Assembly (NCBI GenBank): GCA_020047885.1
Contig: JAIFNF010000269.1
Location: 1-7,249, forward strand
Reading direction: 5' to 3'
DNA length: 7,249 nt
DNA from: Gammaproteobacteria bacterium
GTDB lineage: Bacteria; Pseudomonadota; Gammaproteobacteria; Competibacterales; Competibacteraceae
Numbering within the stretch: position 1 is the first letter of the stretch; each line of letters begins with the position of its first letter. The translations under genes and the position numbers were made by a program. The notes beneath the pieces were generated by a model. That model made no database searches, was not told where the DNA came from, and saw only the letters and a program-made list of their open reading frames with translations. Positions 1 to 6,321 of this stretch are shown in pieces.

Positions 1-832
1 GGGTGCGTTCGCCGATCCACAGGAAATGTGCGGAACCGTCATACCAGTCGCCGGTGGCCGGATCGCGCCGGGTCAGCGCCTGTTCGTAGCCCAGCAGCAG
101 CGCCTCGTGCGAGGTATAGAACTGCACTTGCCGAACCTGGGGCGCAACCGCGGCGTCCAGTCCACAGGCGTGGATGAAGTCCAGGGTTTCGCCGATGCGG
201 TCGGCCAGATCACGGTAGCGGGTGCCTTGCGGGCTGGCGCGGAGCATGTCGAGATTCCATTGCTGCACGTGATGCAGGTCGGCGAACCCCCCCTGCGCCA
301 GCGCCCGCAATAAGTTCAGCGTGGCCGCGGATTGGGAGTAGGCGCGTAATTGCCGACGCGGATCGGGGCGGCGGGCTTCGGCGGTGAAGTCGAGGCCGTT
401 CACGATGTCGCCGCGATAACTGGGCAGGGTCAGCCCGTCCCGGCTTTCCATCGGGGCGCTGCGCGGTTTGGCGAACTGGCCGGCCATGCGTCCGACCTTG
501 ACGATGGGGCAGGCGGCGGCAAAGGTCAGTGTGACCGCCATTTGCAGCAGCACCCGGAACGTGTCGGTAATGGCGCTTTCGTTGAAGTCCGCGAAACTTT
601 CGGCGCAATCACCGCCCTGTAGCAGGAAGGCGCGTCCGGCAGCGACTTCGGCTAATTGTTGGCGGAGGGTGCAGATTTCGCCGGTGAACACCAAAGGTAG
701 CGACCGAGCCAGTCGTTCCTCGACTTCGGCCAGCGTTCCGGCATCGGCATAGTCGGGCATTTGCGCCGCCGGGCAGTCCCGCCAGTGATGGGGCGTCCAG
801 GCAGCGCGGAGGAGTGGCGAAGGTTGGGACAT
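1..832 (-). CDS. Class II 3-deoxy-7-phosphoheptulonate (DAHP) synthase, N-terminal part (runs off left edge)
   Basis: This enzyme condenses phosphoenolpyruvate with erythrose 4-phosphate to DAHP, the first step of the shikimate pathway to aromatic amino acids, in the cytoplasm. The 277 visible residues carry class II (plant/actinobacterial type) signatures: [11 protein letters not shown] at 70-80, whose Cys76 corresponds to the metal-ligand cysteine of the family; [14 protein letters not shown] at 112-125; [11 protein letters not shown] at 136-146; [18 protein letters not shown] at 238-255; and [11 protein letters not shown] at 267-277. Class II enzymes are about 450 residues, so roughly 40 percent, including the remaining metal ligands, lies outside the window. 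The start at 830-832 gives a normal family N-terminus. An in-frame ATG at 863-865 would add 11 residues and overlap the upstream gene; neither start has a clear Shine-Dalgarno. The 19-bp gap to the upstream unknown gene suggests co-transcription. The family call is secure. Names such as aroG or phzC are used for relatives, so I give no symbol. Confidence 0.95.
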   Translation of the reverse strand, partial: MSQPSPLLRAAWTPHHWRDCPAAQMPDYADAGTLAEVEERLARSLPLVFTGEICTLRQQLAEVAAGRAFLLQGGDCAESFADFNESAITDTFRVLLQMAVTLTFAAACPIVKVGRMAGQFAKPRSAPMESRDGLTLPSYRGDIVNGLDFTAEARRPDPRRQLRAYSQSAATLNLLRALAQGGFADLHHVQQWNLDMLRASPQGTRYRDLADRIGETLDFIHACGLDAAVAPQVRQVQFYTSHEALLLGYEQALTRRDPATGDWYDGSAHFLWIGERT

Positions 833-851
833 GCGGGGCAGGGCGCTGGAG

Positions 852-1319
852 TCAGAGGGCCGCATTGAGTGGCGCAGTGGTTGTAGGCCGCAGTTGTCGA
901 CGGGTACGGCCGACCTTCAATCGACGCTTGTGGTTATCCAGCAGCTTCAGAGTCGCTTCCACGTAGTCGTGCGATGACAAATGGTCGTCAGCATATTTTT
1001 GCAGGAGCCGCGACCATTGCTTGTGAATGGTGCAGGGCGATTGGCGGGAGCCGCCGGTCAGTGGGCAATCGGCGCAGCGCATTTTGCTCAAGGCGTTCAT
1101 CACCGCCTGTTTTTGCCACTGCTGCCGATATTGGCTGGCGTGGACCTCAATCCATTCGAGGGCGCGCATTTGCCGTTCGTGATCGGGAAAGCCGCTAACA
1201 TACTGGTTGATAGCGGCGATTTGTCGGAGCAGAAACTCGGTATCGGACACGTCCAGCGTGCGGGCGTCGCCGATAAAACGGGTAATGAGCGCTAATGTCG
1301 GGTCATCTACGATATACAT
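852..1319 (-). CDS. Hypothetical protein with C-x2-C-x10-C-x2-H cluster, upstream of DAHP synthase
   Basis: I do not recognise this 155-residue protein. No signal peptide or membrane segment is visible, so it is probably cytoplasmic. Residues 1-75 look largely helical (for example [16 protein letters not shown] at 26-41 and [18 protein letters not shown] at 53-70). A compact cluster follows: Cys82, Cys85, Cys96 and His99, spaced C-x2-C-x10-C-x2-H, which could bind a zinc ion. These are the only cysteines in the protein. A second helical stretch (about 100-130) leads to a strongly basic segment at 131-144 ([14 protein letters not shown]) and a short loose tail, which could favour nucleic-acid contact; this is inference. 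The ATG at 1317-1319 has only a distant AAGGG upstream. The stop lies 19 bp before the DAHP synthase start, so the two are probably co-transcribed. It is likely a real gene: the residue pattern is protein-like, and the antisense frames over it make less sense. Confidence 0.7.
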   Translation of the reverse strand: MYIVDDPTLALITRFIGDARTLDVSDTEFLLRQIAAINQYVSGFPDHERQMRALEWIEVHASQYRQQWQKQAVMNALSKMRCADCPLTGGSRQSPCTIHKQWSRLLQKYADDHLSSHDYVEATLKLLDNHKRRLKVGRTRRQLRPTTTAPLNAAL

Positions 1320-1489
1320 GGTTTTTTACCCAGCCCTTACAACAGGTGCAAGGAATGATAGCAGCAAATGGTGCGATGCATCATTATTTACCGAGTAGAC
1401 GATGGCATAGCCGTGATTGCGCCGGGGGTTGGGCTGCCGACGCGGTATGGACGCAGGGCGAGTAGTACCAAGCCCTGCGGTGTCTGGCG
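1320..1489. other. Intergenic region between hydrolase stop and the unknown CCCH gene
   Basis: These 170 bp separate two minus-strand genes. The region holds a perfect 8-bp inverted repeat just beyond the hydrolase stop (listed separately) and an AT-richer stretch around 1355-1390. That stretch contains TATCAT on the minus strand (1355-1360), which could be a -10 element for the downstream gene, but no acceptable -35 sits 16-18 bp from it. I see no small gene or RNA here. Confidence 0.4.
1452..1479 (-). terminator. Hairpin downstream of the hydrolase gene, possible terminator without U-tract
   Basis: CGCAGGGC (1452-1459) and GCCCTGCG (1472-1479) form a perfect GC-rich 8-bp stem with a 12-nt loop, beginning 11 bp past the hydrolase stop codon. 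The minus-strand transcript has no T-run after the stem, so this is not a canonical intrinsic terminator. It may instead protect the 3' end of the RNA or be a chance repeat. Confidence 0.3.
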
Positions 1490-2341
1490 TCAATCCGCCA
1501 GCAGCCAGTCCCGCACGATAGCAATCTGGTCATCCGCCATGAGCGCCGGGGCGTGCCCCATGCCGGGGAATTCGATCAATTGCGCCCTGGGGCCGCGCTC
1601 GGTCATGGCGATGGCGTCGGCATGATTCAGCACATCGGAATGCACGCCGCGCAGCACCAGGGTCGGGCAGCGCACCGCGTCCCACACCGGCCACAGGTCA
1701 ATATCCTTCAATTCCATCGTCTTGAAAACCTCGGCAATGCCGGGGTCATAGTTGGACGTATAGCGCCCGTCGTCCAGTTGCCGGGAACTGTGAACCAGCA
1801 TGTGCCGCCATTGCTCATCCGTCAGCTTGCCAAAAGTAGCGGCGTAACCGCGCAGGACCTGATCCATGGCCTCGAAGGTATCAAAAGCGACAACTTGACC
1901 GACGTATTTGGCGATCCGTTTCAGCCCGGCAGCGGGGAGCAGTGGTCCCACATCGTTAATCAGCAGTTTATGAATGGGCGTACCGGCGTAACTGGCCAGG
2001 AACATCCCGATCAGGCCACCCATCGAGGTACCGACCCAGTCAATCCGTTCGGCGTCCAGTCGTGCGATCAGTGTGGCCAGGTCACTGACGTAGAGCGGGT
2101 AGGTGTAGTCGGTTTTGTCGTCCAGCCAGTCGCTTTTGCCACGCCCGACCACATCCGGACAGATCACCCGGTACTCGTGTTCCAGCGCAGCGGCCAGGAA
2201 ATCGAAGTCGCGGGCGGTTCGGGTCATGCCATGGACGCAGATCAGCACTTTGGGATTGTCGGGGTTGCCCCATTCGGTGTAGTGAACACGGTGGAATCCG
2301 TGGGGACCGAGGGCGCGATAGTAGCGGGAGGTCATGGCCAT
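1490..2341 (-). CDS. Alpha/beta-fold hydrolase
   Basis: This is a 283-residue serine hydrolase of the alpha/beta-hydrolase superfamily, probably cytoplasmic, of unknown substrate. Counting from the ATG at 2339-2341, the oxyanion-hole HG motif is at 37-38 (VCVHGMTRTARDFD-like context), the nucleophile elbow GTSMGG at 104-109 places Ser106, the acid is probably Asp236 (RGVHSDVL), and the base is His263 (GMGHAPAL). All triad members are present and the length is normal. Near the N-terminus, RYYRALGPHGFHRVHYTEWG looks like the start of a subfamily I associate with beta- and gammaproteobacteria. The reading frame stays open upstream to a TTG at 2441-2443. The extra 34 residues look unlike the domain, and the TTG falls inside a candidate promoter, so I prefer the ATG at 2339-2341; another ATG follows two codons later. 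Neither has a good Shine-Dalgarno. It is transcribed divergently from ychJ. Esterase, lactonase or C-C hydrolase activity cannot be told apart here. Confidence 0.9.
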   Translation of the reverse strand: MAMTSRYYRALGPHGFHRVHYTEWGNPDNPKVLICVHGMTRTARDFDFLAAALEHEYRVICPDVVGRGKSDWLDDKTDYTYPLYVSDLATLIARLDAERIDWVGTSMGGLIGMFLASYAGTPIHKLLINDVGPLLPAAGLKRIAKYVGQVVAFDTFEAMDQVLRGYAATFGKLTDEQWRHMLVHSSRQLDDGRYTSNYDPGIAEVFKTMELKDIDLWPVWDAVRCPTLVLRGVHSDVLNHADAIAMTERGPRAQLIEFPGMGHAPALMADDQIAIVRDWLLAD

Positions 2342-2375
2342 AGTGGGGAGTGCTCGCGGTTGGTAGTGTCTCAAC

Positions 2376-2390
2376 CTCCCATTGTGGGAG
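2376..2390. repeat. Small inverted repeat in the hydrolase 5' leader
   Basis: CTCCCA (2376-2381) and TGGGAG (2385-2390) form a perfect 6-bp inverted repeat around a 3-nt loop, 35 bp upstream of the chosen hydrolase ATG. If the candidate promoter at 2414-2443 is real, the repeat would lie in the leader RNA. It could be an RNA hairpin or a short operator, and the size is small enough for chance. Confidence 0.25.
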
Positions 2391-2413
2391 ATTCGAGTTT
2401 TGAATTGACCGGA

Positions 2414-2443
2414 TTTATCCAGTATTCTTAACCATAATATCAA
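2414..2443 (-). promoter_or_regulatory. Candidate sigma-70-type promoter for the hydrolase
   Basis: On the minus strand TTGATA (2438-2443; five of six matches to TTGACA) is followed by an 18-bp spacer and GATAAA (2414-2419; four of six matches to TATAAT). The predicted transcript would start near 2407 and carry a leader of about 65 nt that includes the inverted repeat at 2376-2390. The match is moderate and rests on sequence alone. Confidence 0.35.
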
Positions 2444-2501
2444 GTTTCCTGTCCTTAGCTAACGGTCGCCGCCGTGGCTGTTTTTCAAAGAGAGTTCGAT
2501 A

Positions 2502-2987
2502 ATGGTGCTGTGTCCGTGCGGTTCTGTGCGTGATTATGAGGATTGCTGTGGCCCGATCATTGCGGGAACCCCGGCACCTACGGTTGAAGCGCTGGTGCGC
2601 TCGCGCTATACAGCTTTTGTCAAGTGCGCACTGGATCATGTCGAGCGTACTCATGCCCCGGAGGTTCGTGACGACTTCAATCGCGCTGATGCGGAACGTG
2701 TGACGCAACAATATGAATGGCGCGGTCTGGAAATTCGTCGCATTACCGAAGTCGGCGACACGGCGAAAGTGGAGTTTATCGTTCGATTTCGCTACGAACA
2801 GCAAGTGTTGTCTACAATCAGCGTGTCATCCTTTCGTCGCGATGATGGCCTGTGGCTTTATGTCAATACTGAGAGTAGTCAGATCGCGCCCCAACAAGTG
2901 ATGAAGATCGGGCGTAATGACCGCTGTCCCTGTGGTTCAGGCAAAAAAGCCAAGAAATGTTGTGGCGCGACCCTGAGTGTAAAATGA
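2502..2987 (+). CDS. ychJ: YchJ family protein (SEC-C motifs at both ends, NTF2-like core)
   Basis: This 161-residue protein matches the YchJ (formerly UPF0225) family in layout. An N-terminal SEC-C-like cysteine motif has Cys4, Cys6, Cys15 and Cys16 (CPCGSVRDYEDCCG). A central domain of about residues 28-125 begins with the typical PTVEALVRSRYTAFV and carries the pattern of an NTF2-like alpha+beta fold. A C-terminal SEC-C motif has Cys142, Cys144, Cys153 and Cys154 (RNDRCPCGSGKKAKKCCG). In SecA, a SEC-C motif binds zinc and contacts SecB and ribosomes; the job of YchJ is not established. The C-terminal motif closely resembles that of SecA. A weak Shine-Dalgarno (AAAGAGAG, 2487-2494) supports the ATG. 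The stop overlaps the start of the next gene by ATGA, so the two proteins are probably made together. The family call is firm; the biochemical function is unknown. Confidence 0.92.
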   Translation: MVLCPCGSVRDYEDCCGPIIAGTPAPTVEALVRSRYTAFVKCALDHVERTHAPEVRDDFNRADAERVTQQYEWRGLEIRRITEVGDTAKVEFIVRFRYEQQVLSTISVSSFRRDDGLWLYVNTESSQIAPQQVMKIGRNDRCPCGSGKKAKKCCGATLSVK

Positions 2988-3775
2988 GCGCAACACGACA
3001 TTTTCAATGCACTATTTGCGGTCAGTGCTGCTATGGGCTGTTACCGCTGACCTGCAAGGATGCGTTTGCGAATGCCGCCCGCTTTCCATTGGGGTTTGTG
3101 TGGACAGCGTTGCGGCAAGGCAGCAAGGATTATGCGATGACCGCGACGCTGGGGACCACCCTCACCCTGGCTCACCGCAAGGAACTCGCGGTGATGATTG
3201 CGCCGACCGCTTACCTGCCCAAGTCATTTCCCTGTCCCGCGTTGAGCGACGACAACCGGTGCAGCATTCACCTCAATAAGCCGTCTCGCTGCAGGACTAT
3301 GCCTTTTTACCCCTATCGCGATGAGCGTTATCAGGCCGAGTTGCTGAAGCCGCGCCCAGGGTGGGCTTGCGATACGTCAACGGCCGCGCCGGTCGTTTTC
3401 AAGGACCACCAGATCGTCTTTCGGAACGACTTTGATCAGGAAAGGCAGGCGTTGCTGGAGCAAGCCCCAATATTGCGGCGCTATGCCGATTACATGTTCA
3501 AGTATTCGCCCTGGCTGGTCGGCGCACTGACACAAGCAGCCAGTCAGACCAAGGCGGGTTCTGTGGTCACTAGCCTTTCTTCTTTTCTGACGGCGACCCG
3601 AAATGCGGATGCTGGACATATTGCCCGATTACAGTTGCCGGTTCTCAACGACTACGCGGCCAAGACGCAGGGAGATGCGCGACTGGCGGAATTTCACCAG
3701 AACTATCGAAACTGGTTCCAGGAAATGACCTATTTGTCCCAGCGCCAGCAAGATCAGATTGATGCGCAGATTTAG
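2984..3775 (+). CDS. YkgJ family cysteine-cluster protein (putative zinc/iron-chelating domain)
   Basis: This 263-residue protein belongs to the YkgJ/CxxCxxxCC family, thought to chelate zinc or iron, with no settled function. The N-terminal cluster is Cys9, Cys12, Cys15 and Cys16 (FQCTICGQCCYG). A second set, Cys84, Cys93 and Cys103, lies in FPCPALSDDNRCSIHLNKPS plus RC, the usual second half of the domain, followed by RTMPFYPYRDE; Cys129 may add to it. Residues after about 140 form a helical extension without cysteines, so the protein is longer than minimal YkgJ proteins. No signal peptide is seen, which suggests a cytoplasmic location. The ATG at 2984-2986 overlaps the ychJ stop as ATGA and puts the metal cluster nine residues in. 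An earlier in-frame ATG (2957) would add nine residues inside ychJ and is less likely. No strong Shine-Dalgarno is present, consistent with translational coupling to ychJ. The family is confident, the role unknown. Confidence 0.9.
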   Translation: MSATRHFQCTICGQCCYGLLPLTCKDAFANAARFPLGFVWTALRQGSKDYAMTATLGTTLTLAHRKELAVMIAPTAYLPKSFPCPALSDDNRCSIHLNKPSRCRTMPFYPYRDERYQAELLKPRPGWACDTSTAAPVVFKDHQIVFRNDFDQERQALLEQAPILRRYADYMFKYSPWLVGALTQAASQTKAGSVVTSLSSFLTATRNADAGHIARLQLPVLNDYAAKTQGDARLAEFHQNYRNWFQEMTYLSQRQQDQIDAQI

Positions 3776-3838
3776 CGAATCGGCCTCCCAATGACCTCAT
3801 CAATTTCCTGCTGAGTGTGCGAAAGTCCGCTCCTGTAG

Positions 3839-5058
<1,220 letters not shown>

Positions 5059-5064
5059 GTTCCG

Positions 5065-5463
5065 CTACTTCACAATCTTCAATACGGGCTTGCGCCGGGG
5101 CGGCTTGGCGGGCGGTTGATCGGGCTGCGGTGGTGGTGGTTCGTCATCGCTGCCCCGTTCCTCACCGAAGGCCATGCCGTGACCGTTTTCGCGGGCGTAA
5201 ATCGCCATGACCGCGGAGACCGGGATTTGCACCGAGCGTGACGAACCACTGAACCGGGCGCTGAATTCAATCCAGTCGTTGCCCAAGCGGAGGTTGTGCA
5301 CTGCTGCCGGGTCGATGTTCAGGATGATCTGGCCTTCGCGGACATGTTGTTTTGGCACCGTCACGCCCGGTTGTTCGGCATCAACCAGAATGTGTGGTGT
5401 CAGGTTGTTGTCTTCAATCCACTCGTAGAGCGCGCGGATCAGATAAGGGCGGGTCGAGGTCAT
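5065..5463 (-). CDS. sspB: ClpXP protease specificity-enhancing factor SspB
   Basis: SspB is the cytoplasmic adaptor that tethers ssrA-tagged proteins and some regulators to the ClpXP protease. This 132-residue copy has the substrate-binding domain at about 1-103 (RPYLIRALYEWIEDNNLTPH near the start, then ILVDAEQPGV, GQIILNIDPAAVHNL, WIEFSARFSG and IPVSAVMAIYARENGHGMAF). An acidic, proline-rich flexible linker (about 101-122) follows. The C-terminal KPVLKIVK (125-132) is a clear ClpX-binding (XB) tail, like the RPALRVVK-type end of the E. coli protein. It is shorter than E. coli SspB (165), mostly through a shorter linker. The domain and tail needed for adaptor work are both present. The ATG at 5461-5463 has no good Shine-Dalgarno. 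It lies downstream of petC in the usual direction, but sspA, its normal upstream partner, is missing. Confidence 0.95.
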   Translation of the reverse strand: MTSTRPYLIRALYEWIEDNNLTPHILVDAEQPGVTVPKQHVREGQIILNIDPAAVHNLRLGNDWIEFSARFSGSSRSVQIPVSAVMAIYARENGHGMAFGEERGSDDEPPPPQPDQPPAKPPRRKPVLKIVK

Positions 5464-5580
5464 AGCGGCTCGGTGGGAAAGTGGGGAGTGATGGAAGAAG
5501 TCGGGAGTGAGGGATCAGGGAGATAGAGATGTCGCGAACGGTTCGCTCATCCCTACTCGCTCATCCCTGATCACCTTGGG
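5464..5580. repeat. Repeat-rich petC-sspB spacer (direct and inverted repeats, purine-rich tract)
   Basis: This 117-bp spacer is dense in repeats. TCGCTCATCCCT occurs twice (5543-5554 and 5557-5568) with a 14-bp period. GGGAGTGA occurs twice (5484-5491 and 5503-5510). GATCAGGGA (5513-5521) is a perfect 9-bp inverted match to TCCCTGATC (5564-5572). Between those arms GCGAA (5534-5538) pairs with TTCGC (5542-5546). From 5473 to 5530 the plus strand is strongly purine-rich. The nested arms could fold as an RNA structure at the 3' end of the pet message, or the segment could be a REP-like dispersed repeat. No U-run marks an intrinsic terminator, and no promoter for sspB is evident. Confidence 0.6.
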
Positions 5581-6321
5581 TTAATGCACGTCCTTCCAAT
5601 ACTCTTTCTTGAGCAGGTAGAACACGACCGTGGCCAGCGCCAGGAACAGCAACACCCAGATGCCCAGGCGTTGGCGCTCCTGTTTGATGGGTTCCCCGAC
5701 ATAGGACAGGAAGTTGGTCAGATCGCCTACGGCTTCCTTGAACTCCGGCGGACTCATGCTGCCCGACTGGGTCAGCTTAAAGCCTGACAGGGTCTTGACC
5801 TGATGGCCGGCAGCGTCCTTGTGCGTGGTGTAGACCGCTTCCTGCATTCCCTGCAATTCCCACAGCACATGCGGCATACCGGCGTTCGGGAACACCGCAT
5901 TGTTGACGCCGAAGGGCCGGGTGGGGTCCTTATAGAAGGTTTGCAGGTAGGTGTAGAGGTAATCCACGCCGCGCGAACGGGCGATCACCGTCAGATCGGG
6001 CGGGGCAACGCCAAACCATTGCTTGGCGTCGGCCTTGGGCATGGCGTTTTTCATGGTGTCGCCCACCTTCGCGCCGGTGAAGATCAAGTTGTTTTTCACC
6101 TGTTCATCGGTCAGACCGATGTCGCGCGCCATGCGGTTATAGCGCTGATAATCCAGCGAATGGCAACCCATGCAGTAGTTAACAAACAGCTTGGCACCAT
6201 TTTGCAGAGAGCCGTGATTGGTCAGGTCAATCGGCGCAGTCTGCAGTGGAAAGCCGCCGCCAGCGGCGAACGTGAATCCCGGCAAGGCCAGAAATGCGAG
6301 TGCGATGATCATTTTTTTCAT
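5581..6321 (-). CDS. petC: Cytochrome c1, heme-containing subunit of ubiquinol-cytochrome c reductase
   Basis: Cytochrome c1 takes electrons from the Rieske protein and passes them to soluble cytochrome c in the periplasm, as part of the bc1 complex. The 246-residue precursor starts with a Sec signal peptide (MKKMIIALAFLALPGFTFA, likely cleaved around 19-20). The heme-attachment motif CMGCH is at 50-54, with Cys50 and Cys53 for thioether bonds and His54 as axial ligand. Family segments include APPDLTVIARSRGVDYLYTY (106-125) and FGVNNAVFPNAGMPHVLWEL (136-155). Met188 in GSMSPPEFKEAVGDL is the probable second heme ligand. A C-terminal membrane anchor lies at about 218-236, followed by a short cytoplasmic KKEYWKD tail. 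The length is typical of proteobacterial c1. The ATG overlaps the petB stop as ATGA, and AAAGGGTG just before it is a good Shine-Dalgarno. No frame damage is seen. Confidence 0.97.
   Translation of the reverse strand: MKKMIIALAFLALPGFTFAAGGGFPLQTAPIDLTNHGSLQNGAKLFVNYCMGCHSLDYQRYNRMARDIGLTDEQVKNNLIFTGAKVGDTMKNAMPKADAKQWFGVAPPDLTVIARSRGVDYLYTYLQTFYKDPTRPFGVNNAVFPNAGMPHVLWELQGMQEAVYTTHKDAAGHQVKTLSGFKLTQSGSMSPPEFKEAVGDLTNFLSYVGEPIKQERQRLGIWVLLFLALATVVFYLLKKEYWKDVH

Larger units (their letters stand above)
2342..2501. other. Divergent intergenic region between hydrolase and ychJ
   Basis: This 160-bp region must hold promoters for both directions. The centre (2398-2450) is AT-rich compared with the flanking genes. 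A candidate minus-strand promoter and a small inverted repeat are listed separately. On the plus strand TTGACC (2405-2410) resembles a -35 box, but the hexamers 16-18 bp downstream are not TATAAT-like, so I do not call a ychJ promoter. AAAGAGAG (2487-2494) is a plausible weak ribosome binding site for ychJ, 7 bp before its ATG. Confidence 0.5.

Noticed and set aside
210..608. Minus-strand open frame in a different frame from the DAHP synthase
   Set aside because: The class II DAHP synthase reading runs unbroken through the same bases with many family motifs. This frame is Arg/Pro-rich noise.
1553..2431. Long plus-strand open frame (292 codons) opposite the hydrolase
   Set aside because: It is antisense to a gene with an intact catalytic triad and normal family length. 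Its translation lacks any recognisable domain and looks like codon mirror composition.
2405..2433. TTGACC as the -35 box of a ychJ promoter
   Set aside because: The hexamers at 16-18 bp spacing (CTTAAC, TTAACC, TAACCA) match TATAAT poorly, so no promoter is called.
2342..2443. N-terminal extension of the hydrolase from the TTG at 2441-2443
   Set aside because: The 34 extra residues do not resemble a signal or a domain, the TTG has no Shine-Dalgarno, and the stretch overlaps the likely promoter and inverted repeat.
5543..5568. Possible CRISPR-like direct repeats
   Set aside because: There are only two 12-bp copies with a 2-bp gap, far too short for repeat-spacer units, and no cas genes are present.
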